Below, piece by piece: positions 6,671 to 14,213 of a DNA stretch of 21,904 bases. The number at the start of each line of letters is the position of its first letter. Within the stretch, counting starts at the first letter, position 1. Position numbers and translations under genes: made by a program. The DNA comes from an uncultured Oscillospiraceae bacterium (GTDB lineage: Bacteria; Bacillota; Clostridia; Oscillospirales; Oscillospiraceae), in contig CAAEUZ010000057.1 of NCBI GenBank assembly GCA_900759385.1, positions 1 through 21,904 of the forward strand, written 5' to 3'. The notes beneath the pieces were generated by a model. The model did no database searches, was not told the DNA's origin, and saw only the letters and a list, made by a program, of their open reading frames with translations.

Positions 6671-7976
6671 ATATGTATTTTTTCCGCCTCTGGGCCGAGG
6701 GGATGCCTTCGCCATCCCTGTACTTGGCGACTGTCCTGCGCGAAATACGTATGCCGCGGTTCATCAGCTGATCGGTTATTTCCTGATCGCTCAGCGGAGA
6801 CGACTTGTTCTCGCTGCTTATTATATCGCGTATCAGCTGCTTGGGGTTGCAGGACTCACATCCGTCCGGGCAGTCGATTTTGTTGGAAAAGAAATATTCC
6901 AGCGGGAAGACGCCCCATTTGCAGGACAAATACTTTCCCTTCACCGCCCTGTAGACCGTGGATTCATGGCACTCCAGGTTTTCAGCTATCTCGCGCTGCT
7001 TCAAGGGACGGAGGTATTCCTGCCCCTTGTAAAAGAAGGGCTTCTGACAATTAAATATCTCTCTGCAAACAAGCAGCATGGTCGTATTCCTCTTCTGCAC
7101 AAGTTTTTTCAACAGTACGGCCTGCTGCTTTTTTTCGTACATCCAGGTCCGCGCGACGCTGTCCGCTACGCCGGAAATAGTGCTCTCGTAGAGGTTGTCT
7201 ATTTGTATTGACGGCGCAAATTCCCTGTTCAGCGTGATGGAGAAAACCCCGTTATGGCAATCTATATTTACGTCGGGGATTATATACCTGGCTGTGCGGT
7301 CGTCATATTCGCGGCAAGGGCGGGGGTCTAGGCTTCTGATATTCTCAAACGCCAGGCACACCTCGTCTGTCTCAATCCCAAGTTTCCTGGCCGCTGTTTT
7401 GGGCTGGTTCTTTATAAACTGTTCGAAGCAGTCTTTCACGATGCGATGTTCGACCGTATTGCCGTCCAGCTGAAGCATCAGGCACTCGCGCAAATCCCGA
7501 GCACCAACGCCCCGCGGCTGCATCCCGTGTATTGTTTTCAGCGCCTCGGCCACGGCACTCTCGGCACACCCGAGGATTGAGGATACCTCCTGATCTGATT
7601 CACGCAGGTATCCGGCGTCGTCTAGGCAGTCTATGAGGTATCTGACGATACGCCCCAGCCGGGCATCCAGATGAGGCGGTATCTGCAGGCGCAGGAAAGC
7701 CTTCAGGCGGGAGCCATGATTGAATATACCCAGGCTGTCGGAAAGATCTTCGGCAAAGTCTATAGACGCCTCACGGGCGGCAAACACCGCAGTGCCGTAC
7801 GCGGTCGGGGCCAGGTAAGGCATGCTTTCAAAGGAGATCAGGGGATTCTCCATGGAAGCCTCCTTTATAAATTCGTAAACTTCGTCCATACTCATGGAGA
7901 GTATATTGCATGCCTGTATGGTGGCTTGGGCCATGTTCAGGCTTTGCCGCTGTACATTTTCCTGCCTGGTTATCAC
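6669..7976 (-). CDS. rpoN: RNA polymerase sigma-54 factor
   Basis: The 435-residue protein is close in length to Bacillus SigL. Its Gln-rich N-terminal region I (about 5-45) binds activators. The core-binding domain contains QPRGVGARDLRECLMLQL, and the C-terminal DNA-binding domain has the RpoN box SRRTVAKYRD (412-421), which reads the -24 element. I chose GTG 7976 because AAGGAGG lies 10 bases upstream; an in-frame ATG at 8018 would place that site inside the coding region and add residues unlike the family. An unusual CPDGCESC cluster (C369, C373, C376) lies just before the RpoN-box domain. The gene is convergent with fixB, divergent from an activator gene, and flanked by four sigma-54 promoters, suggesting a dedicated sigma factor for this cluster. 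Confidence 0.93.
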   Translation of the reverse strand: MITRQENVQRQSLNMAQATIQACNILSMSMDEVYEFIKEASMENPLISFESMPYLAPTAYGTAVFAAREASIDFAEDLSDSLGIFNHGSRLKAFLRLQIPPHLDARLGRIVRYLIDCLDDAGYLRESDQEVSSILGCAESAVAEALKTIHGMQPRGVGARDLRECLMLQLDGNTVEHRIVKDCFEQFIKNQPKTAARKLGIETDEVCLAFENIRSLDPRPCREYDDRTARYIIPDVNIDCHNGVFSITLNREFAPSIQIDNLYESTISGVADSVARTWMYEKKQQAVLLKKLVQKRNTTMLLVCREIFNCQKPFFYKGQEYLRPLKQREIAENLECHESTVYRAVKGKYLSCKWGVFPLEYFFSNKIDCPDGCESCNPKQLIRDIISSENKSSPLSDQEITDQLMNRGIRISRRTVAKYRDGEGIPSAQRRKKYI

Positions 7977-8032
7977 TGCGAAAATGCCTCCTTCGTATAG
8001 GAATGTATCGTTAAACAATTATTAAACATTAC

Positions 8033-8048
8033 TATACAATTTTGTACA
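8033..8048. promoter_or_regulatory. Possible operator in the rpoN leader
   Basis: TATACAATTTTGTACA is a near-perfect inverted repeat lying about 15-30 bases after the predicted rpoN transcription start. The same TATACA..TGTAYA half-sites recur over the -10 box of the divergent activator gene (8183-8197). A shared repressor is possible but none is identified. Confidence 0.35.
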
Positions 8049-8068
8049 ACCCCCCTATGACTGTCTAC

Positions 8069-8097
8069 ATATTAACATTCAATGTGAATAATGTCAA
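8069..8097 (-). promoter_or_regulatory. Sigma-A promoter of rpoN
   Basis: On the minus strand, TTGACA (8092-8097), 17 bp, TAATAT (8069-8074). The spacer is largely filled by an inverted repeat, ATTCA-ATG-TGAAT (8077-8089), which could be a regulator site. The predicted start is near 8062, about 86 bases before the GTG start codon. Confidence 0.65.
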
Positions 8098-8159
8098 TAT
8101 TTAATTGAGCATACATGCGTGTGTTTGTAATTTATGTTAAGCTTTTGAGAAAATTATGA

Positions 8160-8197
8160 TTGACAAAAAACTGTGTTTAGTGTATACATATTGTATA
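8160..8197 (+). promoter_or_regulatory. Sigma-A promoter of the activator gene with overlapping palindrome
   Basis: TTGACA (8160-8165), 17 bp, TATACA (8183-8188) preceded by a TG. The -10 box is the left arm of TATACA-TAT-TGTATA (8183-8197), so a protein bound there would block RNA polymerase. The predicted start is near 8195, and GGAGG for the gene is at 8231-8235. Confidence 0.65.
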
Positions 8198-8243
8198 GAT
8201 GTGTTAATGATTAGACATACGTGAACATCTGGAGGCGCTTGTC

Positions 8244-10250
8244 ATGGGAATAAAAGTACTGTACACGAAAGATAGGGATCAATATTTAAAGCAGATAAAA
8301 GAAACCCTGCTGGAGGGCAGGGAGGTTATCGTGCCGGACGAATACAAGTGCCTGGCAAACGAATGGCTCAGCTCGGCAAAAACGGGCCCCGTGTATTCGT
8401 CTGAATCGCTCACGGACAGCATAAGGGATATGCACACATTCGAACGTGTGGACGACTTCGATAAGTTCAGGCTGGCGTATTTAAACGACTATTACGATTC
8501 CAGAGACGACCTGCTGGGCAGCCTCGGATGCGCGATATACTATTTGGATGACCAGCTTTGCGTATATCGCAAGTCAGGAGACAGAAAGATACTCTCGGAT
8601 CTCAGGTCGAGGGGGCTGCGGCTCGGCTCTAAGCTCACAGAGAACAATGTGGGCAAATTTGTCACTAATATGGCCGTGACATATTCAGAGCAGGTGGTGT
8701 GCCGCGTGGGTCACGAAAACTATTTGCAGATGTTTACCCCGTATGCCTGCTTTGCACACCGCTGGTATGAGGAGCGCAGGGATGACAGCGGCATAATGCT
8801 CGTCGTTACTCCGGTTTTAAATTGCAGTCCGACAATCCAAAAGGCTATCGACTTTATACTCACGTTTGAGGACGTAACGCACAAGATATATTATCCGTTC
8901 ACGCAAAAGCGCAGCGACTATTTGGAGAGCGTCATATATAATAACGGCGCCCATGAGCTGTATCTCGATGAGCACGGCGAAGTGGTCTTTGTGACCAAGC
9001 ACTTTGAGGAGATCTTCGGCAAATCCGTAAAGCTGGGCCCCACGCCGAGCATCGGCCAATTCATGCCCGAACTGTCTTATTTAACGGACTTTTTTGACGA
9101 GCTTCGCAATCCCTGCACAACCAGGGAGGTTATGCTGCTGACCGCAGAGAAGAAGCACGGGTTCTTCCAGGCCATACCGGAGATAATACACACTTATAAC
9201 GGGCAGAGGGGGCTGCGCTGCACACTTCAGTATGCGGGCAAGAAAAAAACGTCTAATTCCACCACAGCTGCCGGTACAAAGCTCAGGTACAACTTTGACA
9301 GCATCGTTGGGGAGAGCGAAAAGATGTGCGCCCTGAAAGCCTATGCCAAACGCATATCGGCCAGCCCCAGTAATGTACTCATATTGGGCGAGAGCGGTAC
9401 AGGGAAGGAGCTTTTCGCACAGGCCATACACTCGGCGGGCGCCAGGAGCGATGGGCCGTTCGTGCCCATCAACTGCGCATCGCTGCCCAAAGACCTGCTT
9501 AACAGCGAGCTGTTTGGATATGAGGAGGGGGCTTTCACCGGAGCTTCCAAGGGCGGCGCGCCGGGAAAATTTGAACAGGCATCCGGAGGGACAATATTCC
9601 TTGACGAGATTGGCGACATGCCGCTGGAAATGCAGAGCGCCCTTTTGCGGGTGCTGGAAGACAATACGGTGATAAGGATAGGCGGAAAAAAGTACATCCC
9701 GGTTGATATCAGGGTTATAGCCGCTACGAACCAGAACCTGTGGAAGCAGGTGCAGAAAGGCCATTTCCGCGCCGACCTGTACTTCAGGCTGAATATTGTC
9801 ACCATAAACATCCCGCCACTGCGGGACAGAAGTGAGGATATACCCGCTTTGTCGCAGAGCCTGCTCAATCACATGCTGCCTGCGGGGGTAAAAAGGACAC
9901 TCTCGCCCGAGCTTGTAGACCTGTTGAAAAAGTATTATTGGCCAGGAAACGTGCGGGAGCTGAGAAATGTCATTGAGCGCTGCCTGAGCTATTCGTCAAG
10001 CGAGCTGATAGGCATAGACCAGCTGCCTGAGGACCTGGTGGATCAGCTCAACGGACGCCAGGTTCGCGACTCTGCGGACGTCCAGTTTGAAAACCAGCCC
10101 ATGGATATGGAAGACTGGAGAGGGTATAACCGGGATAAAGTGATCGAATTGATGCACAAATACTCAGGCAACAAGTCAAAGGTAGCCCAGGCCCTGAAGA
10201 TATCACGGGCCACGTTGTATAAACGTTTGAGGGAGTACAACATCAACTAA
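8244..10250 (+). CDS. Sigma-54-dependent AAA+ enhancer-binding activator
   Basis: The 668-residue activator remodels sigma-54 polymerase by ATP hydrolysis. Its central AAA+ domain has Walker A GESGTGKE (382-389), the sigma-54-contacting loop GAFTGA (429-434), Walker B GGTIFLDEIGD (448-458) and the LYFRLN and PPLRDR segments. A Fis-type helix-turn-helix closes the protein (about 630-668, NKSKVAQALKISRATLYKRL). Residues 1 to about 340 are the sensory part: no receiver domain and no GAF signature I can name, but a PAS-like segment around 235-285 (ELYLDEHGEVVFVTKHFEEIF). It probably senses the substrate or a CoA ester. ATG 8244 follows GGAGG. It is divergent from rpoN and the only such activator here, so it is the likely partner of the four sigma-54 promoters. 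Confidence 0.93.
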   Translation: MGIKVLYTKDRDQYLKQIKETLLEGREVIVPDEYKCLANEWLSSAKTGPVYSSESLTDSIRDMHTFERVDDFDKFRLAYLNDYYDSRDDLLGSLGCAIYYLDDQLCVYRKSGDRKILSDLRSRGLRLGSKLTENNVGKFVTNMAVTYSEQVVCRVGHENYLQMFTPYACFAHRWYEERRDDSGIMLVVTPVLNCSPTIQKAIDFILTFEDVTHKIYYPFTQKRSDYLESVIYNNGAHELYLDEHGEVVFVTKHFEEIFGKSVKLGPTPSIGQFMPELSYLTDFFDELRNPCTTREVMLLTAEKKHGFFQAIPEIIHTYNGQRGLRCTLQYAGKKKTSNSTTAAGTKLRYNFDSIVGESEKMCALKAYAKRISASPSNVLILGESGTGKELFAQAIHSAGARSDGPFVPINCASLPKDLLNSELFGYEEGAFTGASKGGAPGKFEQASGGTIFLDEIGDMPLEMQSALLRVLEDNTVIRIGGKKYIPVDIRVIAATNQNLWKQVQKGHFRADLYFRLNIVTINIPPLRDRSEDIPALSQSLLNHMLPAGVKRTLSPELVDLLKKYYWPGNVRELRNVIERCLSYSSSELIGIDQLPEDLVDQLNGRQVRDSADVQFENQPMDMEDWRGYNRDKVIELMHKYSGNKSKVAQALKISRATLYKRLREYNIN

Positions 10251-10252
10251 AT

Positions 10253-10296
10253 AAAACATCAAGCCCATACATAAACTGTATGGGCCTGATGTTTTT
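10253..10296. terminator. Bidirectional terminator between activator and transporter
   Basis: ACATCA-A-GCCCATAC (10256-10270), loop ATAAACT, GTATGGGC-C-TGATGT (10278-10292) followed by a T run to 10296, and preceded by AAAA. It separates the convergent activator and SLC13-like genes. Confidence 0.85.
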
Positions 10297-10309
10297 CTGT
10301 TTGGAGTGT

Positions 10310-11740
10310 TTAATATATAAAAGCGGCCAGTATACACAGCGCTATGCCGAGCACGACCATAATTATGTTGACTTTGAAGCTCTCGGCCATAGTCAAATGC
10401 TCACCAAAGATAAGGGAAGCACCGGGAAAGGAGGACGGCGTCGCACACGACATACCGGAGGCCACTGTCACCGCTAGGGCAAATGCGGCCGGAGATATAC
10501 CCTGCAAATCGCCGACGGACAAGAGCAGGGGCAGAAAAACATTGAGAACCACGACGCAGGTGACAACATTGGAGATGAGATTTGTGAGAACGCCCGCTAT
10601 TACAATGCCCACTATGACCAGGAGTACCGGTGAGACGTCGGAAAAAATGGGTCCCAGCAGCGTGATCAGGAACTCTTTAATGCCGTATGCCTCGTTGCTG
10701 AAGGCCGACGAAGTGAACATGATCAGGGCCAAGAATCCTGCCACGGGCCAGCTTAATTTGGGAAGAATATTCCTGAGGCTGAGAACGGGCTGGTTGTCCA
10801 CTTGTATTATGCACAATACGGCGATTACTGCGCAGGCTATTATGTGGAAGCCTATGGTGTTGAGATATGTCGCAAAGCCGAACACACCGTTAAACACTGT
10901 CAGGCACCACAGAAGCATCATTACGAAGAAGCCCCATGTGACCATCTTGCCGCGCCGGTCAAGCGGGACGGCTTTCATCTCATCTGCAACATCGGAGGGA
11001 TTATAGGACATATAGTTCGTGAAATCGGGCTTGATAACGAATTTGATGACCAGAAGCCCCAGCAGCGGCCATATAAGGCCTATGGGTACGCCCATGGCCA
11101 TTATCTGCGCATAGCTGATGCTGATATCATAGCTTGAGGTCGCTGCCTCCATAGACAGGAATATTGTCTTGGCAAACGGCAGCGCGTTGGCTCCGCCCAG
11201 CACGGACCACATGCTGAGGAGGAATACGGATATGTAGAACTTATCGCCCCGCTTGTAGTGCAGACGGTCACAGACGGACAGGAGGACAGGGGCGGTTATA
11301 AGGAGCGAGTATGTATTGGTGACAAGCGCTCCGAGAACATAGTTTGCGAGCGCGAGAAAAAACATGAATATATACGGATGGCCGGCGGTAGCTTTGCGGG
11401 ATATAAACCACAAAGCTATTTTTTTCATGATCCCGCACTCCCTGGCCGCGGTTATCATTATGCACGCGAATAAGAATATCGCCACTGTGGTGTTGCCGAA
11501 AGCGGAAGTGAAAATAGCCGAGCTGGAAGTCACCTGCATTATTCCGAACGCTGCAAGGGCTATAATGCTCGGAACAAATGTTTCTATTGTCATCCACATG
11601 TATACAAGCGCTATAAACACTGCGAGGAAGTCTTTGCCCTGTTTGGTCAATCCATATTGTACCGGAAGAATCAGCTCTACCAGTGCGAACAGCAGTAAGG
11701 CGACAATTAGATGTATCTTATGGTTTTTGCTTAATGTCAT
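10310..11740 (-). CDS. SLC13-like (ion transporter superfamily) anion permease
   Basis: This 476-residue, highly hydrophobic protein has about 11-12 membrane segments and a cytoplasmic-type charged loop around 245-270 (DEMKAVPLDRRGK). Layout, length and the paired Asn/Thr-rich re-entrant segments (ALVTNTYSLLITAP and LTNLISNVVTCVVV, then CATPSSFPG) fit the SLC13/DASS and related sodium- or proton-coupled carboxylate carriers. It probably imports an anionic organic acid. ATG 11740 follows AGGAGGGG. It is transcribed alone from a sigma-54 promoter, divergent from the long acyl-CoA operon, which encodes a second distinct carrier of the same broad class. Exact substrate and coupling ion are unknown. 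Confidence 0.85.
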   Translation of the reverse strand: MTLSKNHKIHLIVALLLFALVELILPVQYGLTKQGKDFLAVFIALVYMWMTIETFVPSIIALAAFGIMQVTSSSAIFTSAFGNTTVAIFLFACIMITAARECGIMKKIALWFISRKATAGHPYIFMFFLALANYVLGALVTNTYSLLITAPVLLSVCDRLHYKRGDKFYISVFLLSMWSVLGGANALPFAKTIFLSMEAATSSYDISISYAQIMAMGVPIGLIWPLLGLLVIKFVIKPDFTNYMSYNPSDVADEMKAVPLDRRGKMVTWGFFVMMLLWCLTVFNGVFGFATYLNTIGFHIIACAVIAVLCIIQVDNQPVLSLRNILPKLSWPVAGFLALIMFTSSAFSNEAYGIKEFLITLLGPIFSDVSPVLLVIVGIVIAGVLTNLISNVVTCVVVLNVFLPLLLSVGDLQGISPAAFALAVTVASGMSCATPSSFPGASLIFGEHLTMAESFKVNIIMVVLGIALCILAAFIY

Positions 11741-11775
11741 AGCGGTTACCCCTCCTTTTGCGAATCGATATTATT

Positions 11776-11795
11776 CTTAGCAAGCTGCGTGCCAG
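11776..11795 (-). promoter_or_regulatory. Sigma-54 promoter of the SLC13-like transporter gene
   Basis: On the minus strand: TGGCAC (11794-11789), GCAGC, TTGCT (11783-11779), with GG and GC 10 bp apart. The predicted start near 11768 leaves a short leader of about 27 bases with the AGGAGGGG site. Confidence 0.9.
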
Positions 11796-11845
11796 GATTG
11801 TTAATTCTTCGGCGTTTTTGACAAAATTATAACGTCTTTGCCGGG

Positions 11846-11864
11846 CTGGCACATGCCTTGCTAA
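11846..11864 (+). promoter_or_regulatory. Sigma-54 promoter of the eight-gene acyl-CoA operon
   Basis: TGGCAC (11847-11852), ATGCC, TTGCT (11858-11862) is a full match to the -24/-12 consensus. The predicted start is near 11873, about 59 bases before the first ATG at 11932. No other good promoter was seen before the terminator at 21719, so it may drive the whole operon. Confidence 0.9.
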
Positions 11865-11931
11865 AGATGCTACATGACTTTGCCCGTGTGAAAGCATGGA
11901 GCCAGAACAACACAGAAAGCGAGGAAACACT

Positions 11932-13059
11932 ATGTACAGCTTTAAGCGCACGGAGGATCAGGAGCTTCTGCTTGAGTCTCTGCGAGAAATGATGAAGGCT
12001 TTCCCCAACGAATATTGGCAGGAGTGCGACGAGCAGCGCAAGTTCCCGCACGAATGGTACAAGGCCATGGTTGACTGCGGCTTCCACCTGCTGGGCCTCC
12101 CCGAGGAGATCGGCGGTACCCCCATAGACGCTGTCACCCACATGATGTTTGTTGAGGAGATGGGCAGGCTGGGCGGCCCTGTTACCCTGATGGGCAATTT
12201 CATGCGCATACGTGACGCTATGTCGTTCGGCACGCCGGAGCAGCTGAAGTACGTCCTGGAGGTGTCCGAGCGCAGTCCGCTGGCGTTCTCCATCGGCTCC
12301 ACCGAGCCCCAGGCCGGCTCTGACAGCAAGGCTATTACCACCAGGGCTGTAAAGCGCAACGGAAAAGTTTATATCACCGGACACAAGAGTTTCATATCCC
12401 ACGCTATGGTCTGCGAGAAGATGATGACCGCCTGCATAGATGACAACGGCGGCGTGACGCTCTACCTCGTGCCCCTCAAGGCCCCCGGCGTGACCATGGA
12501 GGACGTACATAAGATCGGCCTCAAGTGCAGCACGACCTGCGAAGTTTATCTGGACAACGTTGAGGTCGAAGAGACGGACAGGTTCGGCCCGGAGGGCGGC
12601 GGTTTCAAGTGCCTGATGGAGAACTACGGCTATGAGCGCCTTATCATCGCCGCCCAGGCCCTGGGCTATGCGGAATGCGCCTACGAGGACGCAATGGCCT
12701 ACGCCAACCAGCGCGAGCAGTTCGGCAAACCGATCGCCGGCTTCCAGCTCACTCAGCAGAAGGCCCTCGAGATGTATATCGCCATTGAGAACATGAGAAA
12801 CCTGCTCTACGAGGGAGCCTGGAGCCTCGACCAGGGTATAGACGACAGGGTGCTCCCCAACGCTGCCAAGTACTACTGCACCCGCGAAGGATTCAAGGTT
12901 ATTGACGACGCCATGTCCATCATGGGCGGCATCGGCTGCACGGATGACTGCCGCATAAGCCGCCTGTGGCGCGATGCCCGCTGCTTCCGCATAACCGGCG
13001 GCACCGACGAGATCATGATACACGCCGCTGGACGCGCGGTGCTGAAGCGCTTCAAATAA
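11932..13059 (+). CDS. CaiA-like acyl-CoA dehydrogenase/reductase
   Basis: This 375-residue FAD flavoprotein of the acyl-CoA dehydrogenase family has the usual N-terminal helical, middle beta (STEPQAGSDSKA, 124-135) and C-terminal helical (GYERLIIAAQALG; QREQFGKPI) domains. It most resembles E. coli CaiA, crotonobetainyl-CoA reductase, in PEEIGG, the HERF-like YERL helix and the C-terminal ITGGTDEIMIHAAGRAVLKRFK region. The canonical catalytic Glu of the YEG motif is replaced by Gly356 (TGGT), as in CaiA as I recall it. It would exchange electrons with FixAB or the second EtfBA. ATG 11932 follows GCGAGGAA; an upstream in-frame ATG at 11896 lacks a good site. It is the first gene of the long rightward operon. 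Confidence 0.9.
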   Translation: MYSFKRTEDQELLLESLREMMKAFPNEYWQECDEQRKFPHEWYKAMVDCGFHLLGLPEEIGGTPIDAVTHMMFVEEMGRLGGPVTLMGNFMRIRDAMSFGTPEQLKYVLEVSERSPLAFSIGSTEPQAGSDSKAITTRAVKRNGKVYITGHKSFISHAMVCEKMMTACIDDNGGVTLYLVPLKAPGVTMEDVHKIGLKCSTTCEVYLDNVEVEETDRFGPEGGGFKCLMENYGYERLIIAAQALGYAECAYEDAMAYANQREQFGKPIAGFQLTQQKALEMYIAIENMRNLLYEGAWSLDQGIDDRVLPNAAKYYCTREGFKVIDDAMSIMGGIGCTDDCRISRLWRDARCFRITGGTDEIMIHAAGRAVLKRFK

Positions 13060-13061
13060 GA

Positions 13062-14213
13062 ATGGATCTTCCTCTAAAAGGGATAAGGGTGCTCGACCTG
13101 TCCCATATGCTGCCCGGGCCGTACTGCACTATGCTTATGGCCGATATGGGCGCAGAAGTGATTAAGGTCGAGCGCCCGGAAAGCGGCGACAGCTTCCGTT
13201 ACCGGGACCCCAAAATAGATGGGGTGGGAGCGGCTTTCCTCATGGTGAACCGCGGCAAGAAGAGCTGCGCGCTCGACCTGCGCTCGGAGCAGGGCCTCAA
13301 GGACTTCATGCAGCTGGCAAAAAGTGCGGATGTCATTATAGAGCAGTACCGGCCGGGAGTGACAAAGAGGCTCGGTATAGACTACGAAAGCGTGTCCAGG
13401 GTCAACCCGGACTTGGTGTATTGCTCCATAAGCGGCTACGGCCAGACCGGGCCGTACCGGGACGCGCCGGGACATGACATCAATTATCTCAGCATAAGCG
13501 GCGTGCTTGACGTGATAGGCCGTAAAAACAGCGCCCCGTCTATTGCCGGGGTGCAGATCGCAGACATGTGCGGTGCGCAGTGGGCGCTCATATCAATACT
13601 TCTGGCGCTTATGGCACGCGAGCGGGGCGGCGCGGGCCAGTACATAGATTTGTCTATGACCGACTCAGTGCTGCCATGGCTGTCGCTCTTGCTCAGCGAC
13701 TATGCCGCAACCGGACAGCCTGTCAGCCGCGGAGATACAAAAAGCAGCGGTAAGTATGCATTTTACAATGTGTATGAGACATCCGACGGCCTGTACGTAT
13801 CACTTGGAGCGGCGGAACCGAAGTTTTGGTCTGAGTTCTGCCGTGCAGTAGGCAGGGATGATTGGATAACGCGTCAGACAGATGAAACCCTCATCCCTGA
13901 AGTCGCAGAGCTTTTCAAGAGCAGGACCAGGGACGAATGGGTCCTACTGCTTTTCAACAAAAACTGCTGCTTCACTCCCGTGAAATCCCCCGCGGAAGCG
14001 CTGGAGGATGCACAGCTGAAGCAGCGCGGGATGATAGGGAAATTGGAGTGCCTCAACGGAGGCAGTGTCCTGAACCTGTCGTTCCCGGCAAAGTTCTCGG
14101 CCTTTGAACCGGTGAAGTGGCAATTCCCGCCGGCACTGGGAGAGGACAACGCCGAACTGTTCAACTATAAGATTGACAAGAAAGGGGATAATAACGATGA
14201 CCCAACAGCCTGA
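13062..14213 (+). CDS. CaiB/BaiF-family protein, alpha-methylacyl-CoA racemase type
   Basis: The 383-residue protein is a family III CoA-transferase-fold protein (LSHMLPGPYCTMLMADMGAEVIKVERP at the N-terminus). It has the racemase hallmark GHDINYLSISGVL with His138, plus Asp168 in ADMCGA. The 30-residue His-Asp spacing equals that of the catalytic pair in alpha-methylacyl-CoA racemase (His126/Asp156 in the mycobacterial enzyme). It may therefore invert a 2-methyl- or otherwise 2-substituted acyl-CoA, although CoA transfer through the same Asp cannot be excluded. ATG 13062 lies 2 bases after the dehydrogenase stop with no clear ribosome binding site, indicating translational coupling. Its 3' end overlaps the next CoA-transferase gene by 17 bases. 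Confidence 0.82.
   Translation: MDLPLKGIRVLDLSHMLPGPYCTMLMADMGAEVIKVERPESGDSFRYRDPKIDGVGAAFLMVNRGKKSCALDLRSEQGLKDFMQLAKSADVIIEQYRPGVTKRLGIDYESVSRVNPDLVYCSISGYGQTGPYRDAPGHDINYLSISGVLDVIGRKNSAPSIAGVQIADMCGAQWALISILLALMARERGGAGQYIDLSMTDSVLPWLSLLLSDYAATGQPVSRGDTKSSGKYAFYNVYETSDGLYVSLGAAEPKFWSEFCRAVGRDDWITRQTDETLIPEVAELFKSRTRDEWVLLLFNKNCCFTPVKSPAEALEDAQLKQRGMIGKLECLNGGSVLNLSFPAKFSAFEPVKWQFPPALGEDNAELFNYKIDKKGDNNDDPTA

Noticed and set aside
7977..8018. Longer rpoN start at ATG 8018
   Set aside because: It would place the AAGGAGG ribosome binding site inside the coding sequence and add residues unlike sigma-54 region I; GTG 7976 fits better.
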